Assembly (NCBI GenBank): GCA_023375785.1
Contig: SZWC01000089.1
Location: forward strand, 62,342 to 126,341
From: Penium margaritaceum
Taxonomy: Eukaryota; Streptophyta; Zygnematophyceae; Desmidiales; Peniaceae
DNA: 64,000 nt
Direction of reading: 5' to 3'
The position numbers were made by a program, and so were the translations under genes. Below the pieces are notes generated by a model that saw only the letters and a program-made list of their open reading frames with translations, was not told where the DNA came from and did no database searches. Shown in pieces: positions 22,372 to 33,596 of the stretch. The number at the start of each line of letters is the position of its first letter. Within the stretch, counting starts at the first letter, position 1.

Positions 22372-22855
22372 GGTCCAACCTAGAAAACTCTTCTCTTGCT
22401 TCCTAGTCAAGGATGTTGCCGTAGTCATTATCGAATGTGAAAGGCACTCCCATGTTCGTGAGAAAGGAGAACAAAAGAAGGTTGAATAAACCATAATGTA
22501 CAAGTGTAATACCATAGAAGATTCCCACATATTTACAATCCCTATTCCCTTAGCAAAGACCACCCCATCATCATTCTAAGTGTTAGGTAGAGGGGGACCT
22601 GAAAACAACTATGAGAGTCTTTTCCTTGTGGTACATCAAAATCTTGGTGTACCCTCTGTCTTTGTACCACGCCAAGTCTACCTTCTATACCTGTAACATG
22701 TCATCCTTTACCATAAAGAGGCACTCAGGCACCTCCTTGGCCACGTTCATGTTGCCAAAGAGGCGCTTTATGTTATTGTTTTGCTACTGTTGCTAGTGAC
22801 GCTATTCTAGCTACTATTGCTACTGTTATCGAGACTACTCCTTTTTTATTGCTTC
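22372..22855 (-). pseudogene. Family A protease to zinc-knuckle fragment
   Basis: Minus-strand fragment: a FLTNMG stretch and AKGIGIVNMW correspond to the protease/GAG-pre region of other A copies (NTGLQVV, YAKSIGIVDVW). It is followed by the segment upstream of protease and the degenerate Gln-rich tract. It lies between two opposed A LTRs and is cut by the LTR beginning at 22856. Confidence 0.7.
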
Positions 22856-23584
22856 TGTTGGAAAAGGGGCCATCTGGCTCAATTTCACGTCCACACGAGC
22901 AAGTTCCAGGAAACTACCAGATGCCTACTCCGAATTTCAATCCAACTTCACCATTGGAAAGATGAGGGTTCATGGATTAGGGTTTAGGGTTTAAGGTTTA
23001 GGATTCAGAGATATGAATTTGTTTGAGTTTATGGGGTCATTGACCATCGGTGTTTGCGTGACCATTGGCGATGGCTCCATGCCTTAGCCTGAGAATAGAA
23101 AGAAGGCAAGAGGTCCAGGGTCAAGACCTGATGGAAGAAATATCTGAAAAGGGTCCTAGATTCTTGGGTTGCCTTGTTAAAGTGTGCTGACTAGTAAAAA
23201 GTATCTCTCCTTACTTTTTAGGTGAGGTGAGCTCCTTGTGTGCTAGCCATGGACACATGGCGATTCTCCATGCAATTGAGGGCTCTATGACCACTAGGAG
23301 TGTGCCATGAGGGCATTTCCTAGCTCTCTAGGTCTTGTGTGAGTGGTGAGCATGATTGCTAGACTGATTTCCTCTCTTGTGGGAGACTATGGACTCTAGT
23401 GTGTGAGCCTTAGCCTCCATGGCTAAGTGGTGTGGCTTGTGAGAGTGCTGACTTGCCCAAGCTCTAGCTCTATATGTAGTACATCATTTTGAGTGATTCA
23501 ACAACCATTCTTCAGCACAAGTGATGCCTTTTGAGTCCCACATGTTTGCTGCTCCAAGGCTCCCTCTCTCCTCCAGTTTCAACA
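22856..23584 (+). repeat. Family A 5' LTR
   Basis: 729 bp, TGTTGG..TTTCAACA. It contains a telomere-like tract in place of the TGTCTA(C/T)GG-TCCAAG stretch found in other A LTRs. Confidence 0.88.
22972..23004 (+). repeat. Short interstitial TTTAGGG-type telomere-like repeat
   Basis: About four imperfect units (TTAGGG TTTAGGG TTTAAGG TTTAGG) in the U3 part of an A LTR. TTTAGGG is the usual plant and green-algal telomere unit. Confidence 0.7.
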
Positions 23585-23599
23585 CTTGGTATCAAAGCC
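23585..23599 (+). promoter_or_regulatory. Primer-binding site, family A
   Basis: CTTGGTATCAAAGCC directly after the LTR end; initiator-Met tRNA type with one change. Confidence 0.85.
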
Positions 23600-24221
23600 A
23601 AGTGCTGCCACTTTCAGCCTACAAAGGCCGTCACTTTGAGAGTGACGGGTTAGGGTGAAACCTCCACCAAATTTGAGGATCCACCAAAGAATCTTCAATA
23701 CAAGCTTTCCAAGGAGCCCAAGATCGCGAAAATTGAACAATCAGACTGAGAGTTGTGCATAAAACGAGGTCGGCCAGGGCTACACACTTCTCTCTGAGTA
23801 AGACTACCGCCTTATGATGACCATAACTCTCATTTCTTTGTAAAATTTAAAACTTAGCTAACGCCAATTGAAGAAATCTTCCTAAGCTTTCCATTTGTGC
23901 AAAAGCATTTGCATTCCATTGGTATGTTTGGGAGAAACTCCGTTTACAAGCTCGCTGGTATGAGCTAGAGACGGAGCAGCAGCATACCTTGTTTTAAAAA
24001 TGGCATATCTCTGGAAATCCCCTGTTCATAACCCTTTTTCATGGGCTGATGTGCAAGGTTTTGAGCTGAATTTTGCATTGGTCGTCTGTGTTTTTCCAAA
24101 TTCCTAGTCTGTTGGCCTATACAGTCCATTTTCTGACAGAACAATTTCTGACACAAGCAATAGCAGAAGCAGGGATAGCGCCGCCACTCAAGGGCAGCGT
24201 TGAGCATCACCAACGCTTTAA

Positions 24222-27200
24222 ATGGTAGTTGCATGCGTGGTAAGAGCAGCCGAGCCCTTGGAGAGTCTGGAAGGACGTGCCAAGTTCACGTTTTGGAAGA
24301 TTTGTACTCGCCTCCTTCTGGAGGACATGGGCTTGTGGAAGGTGGTGAGCGACGACGAGTGCGCTCCGCCTCCACAGGCAAAAGGCATCAGCGCAGTAGA
24401 GGTGGTGGCGGGGAAGATGCTACAAGAAGGTGGAGCAGATGCAATTTCATCTACAACAACAGCAACGGCATATTAGGAGTGGAAGTAGGACAGGTAGGCC
24501 TACAAGCGGGTTGTCAACACCATCTCCAAGCCGAATCTTAAGTACATGAGTGACAAGGCTATTGCAAAAGAGGGGTGGGACACGTTGTGCAAGAAGTATG
24601 AGAGTAAGGATCTTTCATTTGTTATGCTTTTGGAGTAGAAGATGATGGGGTTAAGAATGCAGGGTGGCGAAGGGATGGAGGCGTACTAGGACAGGGAAAA
24701 GGTACTCGCAAAGCAGCAAAATGTGGCCTGAAACCCTGTGGAGACACGCGCTTCATCCTCCTCTTGTTGAGGGGACTCCCAGCGAGCTACAAAACGGTGC
24801 AAGAGACGTTGGAGTGCCAGCCGACTCTCAACCCGGACTTCATCTGCACACACATTGTGCAGGTGGAACTGCGTTGCAGTGCAGCAACGCCCAATGGCAG
24901 CGCCAGCATTGAAGCAGAATTTTAGGCCACAAGCTCACGTAACCAGCAGCAACAGCAGTTTAAGCAGCAGAGAGGCAAGAAGAAAGGCAAGTGTCACTAT
25001 TGCCTGAAACATGGACACTAGAATAAAGAGTGCTTCAAGTTCAAGAGGGACCAGAAGGAGTAGGAACAACAGCAGCAACAAAAGTAGCAATCTTTACAAC
25101 AGCACTCACAGCAGTGTCAGCAGTAGCAGCAGAAGCAATAGCAGAACCAGACCAGCGTGCACCATTTTCGTAACATGAACGTGGCCAAGGAGGTGCGCGA
25201 CCGCCTCTTCATGGCGAAGTCTGATATGTCGCAGGTGGAGAACGCGGATCTGGCATGGTACAAGGACTAAAGGTGTACCAAGAGCCTGACACACCACAAG
25301 CAGTTCTTTACGCAGCTGCTCTCCATTCTGCCCTGTCCGATGGCTTTGGGTGATGATTGGATGGTGTATGCTAAATGGATTGGAATTATGGAGATGTGGT
25401 TGGAGACCCCGTGTGGCATTGAAGTGGTAGTGATCCATGGCGTGCATATGTACCTGATGAGGCGTTCAACCTTCTCTCACTATCCTCTTTGACCAACACA
25501 AGACACCGAGTCGTCTTTGACGACAACTATGGCTACATCGTCGACAAGGAAACGGGAGAGAAGGCGGCCAAGTCAGTGAAGGAAGGCAACATGTACTACC
25601 TGCTAAGATTCACTAAGATCGCGCGTTAGTAGAGTCTTGCAACATGGGTGCAAGCGACAGATGGCAAAACATGGCATGCGCACTATGGCCACATCAGCAT
25701 GCGCGCCTTGCAGCAACTTCAAACAAAGCAGATGGTGCATGACTTGCCCACCATCTCTAACTTTGAGCAGCAGTTGTGCATCGGCTGTTTCGAGGGGAAG
25801 CAGCATCGCGAGGCATTATCTGGAGCAGGGGAGCACGCAAAGGAGGTGCTCGGGCTGGTGCACTTGGACTTGTGTGGCCCAATGCAGACCCGGAGCTTTG
25901 GAGGCTCTAGGTATCTTTTCACCTTCATCGATGATTTCAGCCGTTTCACTGTTGTTTACTTCCTTTCATCGAAGGAAGAGTGCTTTGACAAGTTAAAGGA
26001 GTTCAAGGCAATGGTGGAAAACCAGACTGGCAAGAAGATCAAGGCGTTGTGTAGCGACCGTGGCAAAGTACCTGAGCAAGGAGGTCGAGGCCTACCTCAT
26101 AGCAGCACGCATCAAGGCGTAGCAAACTGTGCCATACTCGCCGCAGCAGAACGGTGTAGCAGAACGTGCTAAACCGCACCAACGTTGAGTTGGCGGGCTC
26201 CATGCTGCACACGGCTCGGCTCACCTTTCACTTCTTGGCCGAAGTAGTGAGCACCGCAGTCTTCATCTAGAACCACAGTGCAACCAAGACCCTGGAGCAT
26301 ATGATGCCGTACGAGGCGTGATCTGGCAAGAAGCGGAGCGTGGGTCATCTTCCTGCATTTGGCAGCTTAGTGCACATGCACGTGCTGAAGGAGAAGCGGT
26401 GGTACAGGACGCAAAGTGCGCGCAGATGCTGATGATTGCCTTTAATGTGGAAAGCAAAGCCTATCGCCTCCACAAGAGGGATACCTGCCATGTCATCATC
26501 TCGAGGGATGTCATCTTCAACGAGCGCAACTTGATTTGCACCTTCATTGTTTGTGAGAAAGCAACATAACCAGCAGCTGACAAGGCAGTGGGAGTAGATA
26601 CCCTTCCTGACAGTGGAAGAATCACTCCAATCTCCCATGTTTGATGCAGCGGATGCAACGGCCTCATCGACAGAAGCAGAGGACAAAGATGAACCACCAC
26701 CAACAATAGTAGTTGTGCCAGCAGCACCATGCTAGCCCCCTCCTAACGCTCTAGTGCCAGATGGAAGGTACCCTCTCAGGTTGCACTTCAAGCCTGGTGA
26801 GCGCGGGCATTTTTGGATGCTCTATTAACCAGACCTGATGAACGTCGTAGTTGCAGCACAGTCTGATAAGCCGACAGCGTACAAGGATGCCATGGCTGCA
26901 CAAGATGTAGCAGATTGAGCGCTAGATGTGCAGTAAGACATATAGTTGTAGCTCGACAACGGTATGTCAGAGCTGATTGAGCGTCCACCTGCATGCAAGG
27001 TGATCAAGTGCACGTGGGTGTTCAAGAAGAAGAGGGGCATAGATGGCAACCTCGAATAGTTCAAGGCAAGGCTCATCGCGAAGGGCTACTTGCAGCAGGT
27101 TGGCATCGACTACACTTAAACCTTTGATCTTGTTGCAAAGTTTGCCTCCGTACGCTCCTTTCTTATGCAATAGTTGAGGACTTTGATATTCACCACATGG

Positions 27201-28406
27201 ATATCAAGACGGCATTCTTGAATGGTGTCTTAGAAGAGGAAATCTTAAATGGAGCAGCCGGATGGATTCGTCATGGATGGCCAGGAGCACCTAGTTAGCA
27301 AGCTCCAAAAGTCAATGTACGGCATCAAGCAAGTGTCCCGTGCTAGGAACCCAAATTGGATTTGGTGGTGCAGCTCATTGGGTTTGAGCGCAGCAAATGT
27401 GACTACTATGTGTATCACTGGTAGCATGGGCATGAGATCCTCATGATCATTGTCTATGTGGATGACATGCTCCTCCTCTCCAACCGTATGTCTGCACTAC
27501 ATGAGTTCAACAAGGCCATGCAAGAGCACATCCAGATGTCTGATCTTGGGGAGGCGTTATACTTCCGCGGTATCTAGATCACGTGTTACAGTAAATCACG
27601 CTCTCTCTTACTACAGCAGAGCAACTATATCAAGGATGTCTTGCAGCGGTTCGGCATGGCAGAGGCAAAACCCATTGGCAACCAGCATGAGATGCGACAC
27701 TACCTCGTGAGCTTCAATGGAGAATCTGATACAGGTGAGCAGCAAAAGTACCAGAGTGCCGGCGACAGTCTCATGTACCTGATGGTGGAAACCGGGCCAT
27801 ACCTCGAACAGTTTGTGAGCGCTATGAGCCAACACATGGGGAACCCCGGACTTGAGCACCAAAAGGCAGTGAAGCGGATCTTCCGCTACCTTGCTGGAAC
27901 CATCAACATGGGCATCACCTACAACGGCAACGACAACAACATCATCGGAAACACGGACGCAGATTAGGCTTCAAACCTAGAGGACAGCAAGTCCATCTAT
28001 GGACATGTGTTCCTTATGGATGGTGGGGCCATCAGCTAGTGCAGCAAGGGACAGGTGGTCCTGGCCACGTCAAGCACAAAAGCTGAGTACATTTCTCTCA
28101 TTTTTGGAGCCAAGGAAGTAGTTTGGCTTAAGCATCTCATCGTAGAGACATGTGAGAGAGCAGCAGTTTCACTTCTCGTGCGCGTCGACAACTACAGCGC
28201 AATTGCATTGCCAAGAATCGTGAGCACCATGTATGCACCAAGCACATTGACATTGCATATCATTTCATCAGGCACATGTACAGGAGGCTGCTATCAAGTT
28301 GTAGTTTACTCCAACTAGCAAGCAGGTTGCTGATTTTTGCACCAAGCCAGTGACCGGTGAGAAGCAGGAGTTATGCATGAAGGCATGTGGACTCTGGCCA
28401 CTCTGA
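24222..28406 (+). pseudogene. Family A gag-pol polyprotein, decayed
   Basis: The gag start at 24222 (RAKFTFWKICTRLLLED) is open to 24476. A broken gag core follows, then a zinc-knuckle region at about 24990-25050 (CHYCLKHGHY, KECFKFKRD) and a Gln-rich linker. Protease remnants lie at 25190-25500 (ALGDDWMVYAKWIGIMEMW). GAG-pre-integrase and the integrase core are open for 174 codons at 25648-26172 (CIGCFEGKQHRE, LVHLDLCGPM, FIDDFSRFTVVYFL, CSDRGK). The integrase C-terminus and linker span 26180-26800. RT runs 26930-27600 with FKKKRG, a YVDDM catalytic motif near 27458-27472 and KQVSRARN. RNase H covers 27840-28400, with SSTKAEYISL at 28071-28100. Stops are numerous, many from CAG or CAA codons. 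Confidence 0.85.
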
Positions 28407-28424
28407 CTGCGGCAAAGTGAAGAT

Positions 28425-29158
28425 TGTTGGAAAAAGGGCCATCTGGCTCAATTTCAGGTCCACAAAAGCAAGTTGAAGGAAACTACCAGATGCCTACTCC
28501 AATTGTCAATCCGTATATGGAACGATCACGTGCCAAGTTGTCTATGGTCCAAGTTTCAAGCCAATCCAATGGTTGGATTGGGAGATATAAAATTTTGAAG
28601 TATTTAGGGTCATTGAACGCCGGTATCTGGGTGACCATGGGCAATGGCTCCATGCCTTAGCCTGAGGAAAGAAAAAAGCAAGAGATTCACGGTCAAACCC
28701 TGATGGGAGAAACATGTAAATAGGGTCCTAGATTAAGGGGGTTGCCTTGTTAGAGTGTACTAACTAGGAAAAGGGAACCTCTCCTTACTTTTTGGGTGAG
28801 GTGAGATCCTTGTGTGCTAGCCATGGATACATGACGATTCTCAATGGGATTGTGGGTTATATGACCATTAGGAGTGTGCCATGAGAGCGTTTTCTAGCTC
28901 TCTAGGTGGTGTGTGAGTGCTCAGCCTGATTGCTAGGCTGATTTCCACTCTTGTGTGAGATTATGGACTCTAGTGTGTGAGCCTTAGCCTCCATGGCTAA
29001 GTGGTGTGGCTTTTGAGAGGGCTGACTTGCCCAAGCTCTAGCTCTATATGTACTCCATGATTTTGAGTGATTGAGCAACCATTCTTGAGCACAAGTGATG
29101 CGCTTCCTGTCCCACATGTTTGCTTCTCCAAGGCTCCCTCTCTCCTCCAGTTCTGACA
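28425..29158 (+). repeat. Family A 3' LTR
   Basis: 734 bp starting TGTTGG after a GGCAAAGTGAAGAT purine-rich tract. Diverged from the 5' LTR, which alone has the telomere-like tract. Confidence 0.87.
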
Positions 29159-29770
29159 AAGGATGAGGGAAAGTGCAACAAGCTGTGTGAGCCATGCGTT
29201 GAAGGCAAGGCAAAGAGAAATCCCTTTGAGCATAATGGGCAATGTGTGGCAGCAGTCTTAGACCTGATTCACTCTTCTGCGTACGGACAATTGCGCATTC
29301 CCTCAAACGGTGGCAGCAAGTACTTCCTGACTTTCATTGATGATCAGAGTTGCAAGATGTTGATCTACTTCCTCAAGACAAAGGGAGAGGTTAAGGAGAA
29401 GCTGCAAGAGTTTGTTGCCGTGGTAGAGCGGCAGACAAGCAAGAAGATCAAGGCACTGGGCACGGATTACAGTTGTGTGTATAAGGCGTGCAAAGGCTGG
29501 TTGAGCCAACACGGCATCAACCACCTGACCACCACACCTTACACCCCCTAGAGTAATGGCATTGGCGAGCGCATCAAACCAGACTATCATCAGCATGAGA
29601 CGATGCATGCTCTTTGACGCCAAACTCCAGACTCAATTCTGGTATGAAGCTGCAAGAATTGCTAGCTACCTTGTGAATCTCACTCCGGCAGCCGCAAGAG
29701 ACAAGGCATGCACTGTTCTCACAAAGAGGAGATATCTCACAGCTAATGGACAGAGGTACAAGGGAGAGGT
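29159..29770 (+). pseudogene. Family B GAG-pre-integrase and integrase fragment joined to its 3' end
   Basis: Opens at KDEGKCNKLCEPC of GAG-pre-integrase and continues through integrase: LDLIHSSAYGQL, FIDDQSCKMLIYFLK, then GTDYSCVYKACKGWL where the second catalytic block should read TDNGGEYKAC. The third block is broken by a stop and frameshift after PYTP. Near 29710-29730 it jumps to the purine-rich stretch just upstream of the B 3' LTR, so RT and RNase H are deleted. Its left end is the A 3' LTR. Confidence 0.8.
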
Positions 29771-30537
29771 TGCTGTCTTGATATGCTTCTTGTCCATAAT
29801 TGACATTTGGACAAGCCCAGGATGGACGCATCACTACTCCCTTAGAGTAAGTCCCCTAAGTTTGGTCCAGATAGACAAGGCATGCACTCTTCCTTTGGAG
29901 CAAGTCCTCCTAGTCTAAACTGGATTTTATAGCCACCAAACACTACCTAGGACAACTCCTTGTGGCTTAGACATTCCAGAGTTAGTCTGTGGAGCAAGAG
30001 ATCACTTGGTGAAATCCCAGCATAGTGACTAACTTCCTTTGTGACCAAAAGGGAGACATGAAGGTTCTAAGAGACATCTTAGAACATTCCAAGGTCCTTC
30101 CTGGCCGCTGGAGCCACTTGGCGGTCAGAAGGAGTGCCACATAGGCAAGGGGGATGATGCAATTTTGATTGCCCCCAAAGTGGCTCATGTAAGGAGCCAT
30201 TGCGTGCCTAGGCAGAAAGCTGGCTTTAGGACTATATGAATGTGTCAGTTACCTGTCATTGAGTACACTTCTTACCTTTGAGACTCCTGACAGAGTTGTC
30301 CACCAGAGACAGACACCAAAAAAGCACTAGTAGGTATAAGCCCCAAGAGTTCGCTCATCGCGCAAAAGTGACCAGGTGCTAAGGACATAGTGCAAGGACG
30401 TGATTCCTATAAACTGCTCAGTGCGGAACCTTGGCTTTAAGGGTTATATCTCCCCTTGGTTGTAATACCAAGAGCGGTTGGCAGGAACCCTTGAGTTCAA
30501 ATCCATTTTCTAGAGCATCTCCTTAGGTAGGTTTATA
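29771..30537 (+). repeat. Family B 3' LTR
   Basis: 767 bp. It contains the shared GACATTTGGACA, tandem AGGCATGCACT-type blocks and the AACCCGTTTTCTAGA-like end, in altered form. It is followed without spacer by family A integrase. Confidence 0.85.
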
Positions 30538-32839
30538 GGAAGTACCTGAGTAAGGAGCTCCACAATCTACCTCCCAATAGCTAACATCAAGGTGTAGCGT
30601 AGTACGCCGTACATGCTAGAACACATGGGTCTAGCATAACACACTAATTGCACCATCGTTGAGTCATTGCATTGCATGGTGCACACGTCTCGGCTCACAT
30701 ATGACTTTTAAGCCAAAGCAGTGAGCAATGTAGTGTACATGAAAAACCGTAGTCTAAGTAATATACTAATGTAGATAACGTCGTACAAGGCGTGACTTGG
30801 CAAGAAGCCAAGCGTGGTTCATCTTCGAGTTTTTAGCGGCCTTACACACATGCATGTGCCCAAAGAGAAGCGGCAGAAATGGGATGTGAAGAGCGCGTAA
30901 ATGCTGATGATCGGCTATGACGTGACCAGGAAGGCGTATCGCCTCTATGGGAGGGATCCTGGCCACATGTTATATCAAAGGATTTTTTCTTCAATGCAGG
31001 TAACATTATCAACACAAAAATCATTTGTCAAGAGAAAACACAACATGGCAGCAGGAGCAAAAATCCGTCCTGATCAGATCTCTCCTAATTGTTCTTTCAT
31101 TGTGATAGTGGGAAAACCAGTCTACTCTCCCATGTTTGATGTAGTAGATATCGTAGCATCATCGGTATAAGTAAAGGAAGAAGATGCAACACTTTCAGCA
31201 ACAGTAGATGTGCCACTAGCACCGCGCCCATTGCTTGTTATGCACCAGCACCAGGTCGACCTCTTAGGGTATGCTAGAAGCTTGGTGAGTGCGGCCATTT
31301 ACGGATGCTGTAGAAACCAGAATTGATGAACATTGGAGTTGTAGCAGATTTAGATGAACCAACGTCATAGAAGGAGGCAATGGCTGTACAATTCTAACTA
31401 GAGAGGGCACAAGCTGTGCAGTAAGTGATACAGTCGCAGCTGGACAATGACACGTGTGAGCTTACTGAGGGTCCACATGAACGCAAGGTGGTCAAGTGGA
31501 AGTGGGTGTTCAAGAAGAAGCAGGGAGAAGATTGGAAGCTGGTCGGAAAAGGCTACTCGCAGCAAGAGGCCATCGACTATATACAAACCTTTGCCCCCGT
31601 TGCAAAGTTTGCCTTTGTGTACACGCTCCGCTTTTATGTACTTGCTAAGGAATTCGAGGTTCACCACATGCATGTCAATACGGCATTCTTCAATAGTGAC
31701 TCAAAGGAGGGGCTCTACATGGACCAGCCGGAGGGGGTTGTCATGGAAAGCCAGGGGGACTTGGTTTGTTAGCTCCAAAAGTTGCTATTCGATCTCAAGC
31801 AAGCGTCGAGTGCTTGGAGCCAAACGTTGGCTGCGGCACAAAGTACATGGGCTTTGAGCGCAGCGAGTGTGATTACAACGTCAATCACTCGTAGCATGGC
31901 CATGAGATCATCATCATTGTGGTTGCTGATGACATGTTCCTCCTTTCCAACAGCATGCGTGCACTACACAACTTCAAGGAGTACATGGAAGAGCGCTTCT
32001 AGGTGTCTCATCTCGGGAAGGCGTCATACTTCCTCGGCATCCATATCACGTGTAACTGTAAATTAGGCTTTCTCTTGTTATAGCAGAGTCCATACATCAA
32101 GGATGTCTTGAAGCAGTCTGGCATGGCAGGAGCCAAATCCATCAGCACGCCGTTGGAGACGCGAGAGTACCTTCTAAGCTTTAGTAGAAAGAGATGCATT
32201 AAAGCAGCAGGAGTACTAGAGCGCCATCCGTAGTCGTATGTATCTGATGATGGCAACCAGGCTGGACCTTGCACATGCTGTGAGTGTAGTGAGCAAGCAC
32301 ATTGCTAATCCTGCAATCCAGTACTAGAAGGTGGTGAAGCGGATCTTCCCATACCTTCCTGGGAAAATCAACGTCGGTATCACCTATAACGGTAAAAAAA
32401 ATATGATCATTAGCTATAAAGATGCAGATTGGGATTCCACTTCTTAGAATCGTAAGTCTATCTCTAGACATGGGTTTCTCATGAATGGAGGTGCCATCAT
32501 CTAGTGCAACAAGCAATAGGTGGTCATGACTACCTCAAGTACAAAAGTCTCTCTCTGTCTCTCTCTATTTTGGAGTTAAGGAAACACTTTGGCTTCAGCG
32601 TCTCATTGTAGAGATGAGTTGTTGTGGAATACTTCCAGTTTCCATGCGCGTTGGCAACCAAAGTGCAATCGTACTCGTCAAGAACCTCAAGTACCATGCT
32701 TGCACCAAGCACATTGACATCACCTATGACTTAATCAGGCACATGGTGCAGCAAGCAGGTCGCTGATTTCTGCACCACGCTAGTCACTCGTGAGAAGTAG
32801 CAGTTCTGCATGAAGGCATGTGGACTCAATCTACTCTGA
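30538..32839 (+). pseudogene. Family A integrase-RT-RNase H, 5'-truncated
   Basis: Begins inside integrase at the segment equivalent to GEYLSKE. Integrase C-terminus and GYDVTRKAYRLYGRD lie at 30780-30960, the linker near 31100-31270. RT opens with KVVKWKWVFKKKQG (about 31480) and an F-A-P-V-A-K-F block, reading 31425-31772, then degenerates. The catalytic site is altered (YVDDM replaced by VADDM near 31920). RNase H remnants run to a stop at 32837. A CT-rich run at 32540-32570 interrupts the region of the S-S-T-K-A-E motif. Confidence 0.82.
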
Positions 32840-32858
32840 CCATGGCAAAGTGTGAGAT

Positions 32859-33596
32859 TTTTGGACATAGGACCATCCAGCTCAGTTTCAGGTCCACAAG
32901 AGTAAGTTCAAGGAAACTACCCAATGTCTCTTTGAAAAGGCAATCTGATAAGACCTTTGGAAATATCAGGTGACAATATGTCGACGGTCTGAGTTTTAGG
33001 CTTATCCAACAATCAGATTCAGAGATGGGGACTTTCAAAGCTCCTAGGGTCATGGACGGCCGGTGTTTAGGTGACCATGAACGATGGCTCCTTGCCTTAT
33101 CATGAGAAAAGAAACAGGCAAATGGTCCAGAGTCAAGACCTCATGGGAGAAATATCCAAAAGGGTCCCTGGTTTTATGATTACCATGTCAGAGTGTGGTA
33201 ACTGGGATAAAGGTATCTTTCCTTTTTTTTTAGGTGAGGCGAGATCATTGCGTGCTAGTCGTAGACACATGGTAACTCTCAATGGGATTGTGGGTTATGT
33301 GACTACTAGGAGTTGTCCATGAGAGCATTCTCTAATTCTCTAGGTCGTGTCTGAATGGTAAGCATGATTGCTAGGCTGATTTCCGCTCTTGTGTGAGATT
33401 GTAGACTCAATTTTGTGAGCCTTAGCCTCCATGGGTAAGGGGTGTACCTTGTGAGAGGGCTGCATTGCCCAAGCTCTAACTCTATATGTACTCTATCATT
33501 TTGAGTTATTCAATAACCATTCTCCAATACCATTAATGCCACTTCAGTCCAAAATGCATCCTACTCCAAGGCTCCCTCTTTCCTCTAGATCAAACA
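32859..33596 (+). repeat. Family A 3' LTR
   Basis: 738 bp with a mutated start (TTTTGG for TGTTGG) and an end reading ATCAAACA. Closes the truncated element to its left. Confidence 0.85.

Larger units (their letters stand above)
22856..29158 (+). mobile_element. Ty1/copia element, family A, both LTRs present, plus strand
   Basis: 5' LTR 22856-23584, primer site 23585-23599, leader 23600-24221 without coding sequence, gag-pol 24222-28406, 3' LTR 28425-29158. All domains are in order but heavily mutated. The five bases outside the LTRs differ (GCTTC left, AAGGA right) and the flanks belong to different elements. Either the target copies decayed or the element recombined with another copy. Confidence 0.87.

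Noticed and set aside
23585-23599. tRNA gene fragments at the primer sites
   Set aside because: Only the 12-15 bases complementary to a tRNA 3' end are present, with no cloverleaf; they are primer-binding sites.
22856-29158. Intact target duplication for the plus-strand family A element
   Set aside because: The flanking five bases differ (GCTTC and AAGGA) and the flanks come from different families, so a clean insertion cannot be claimed.
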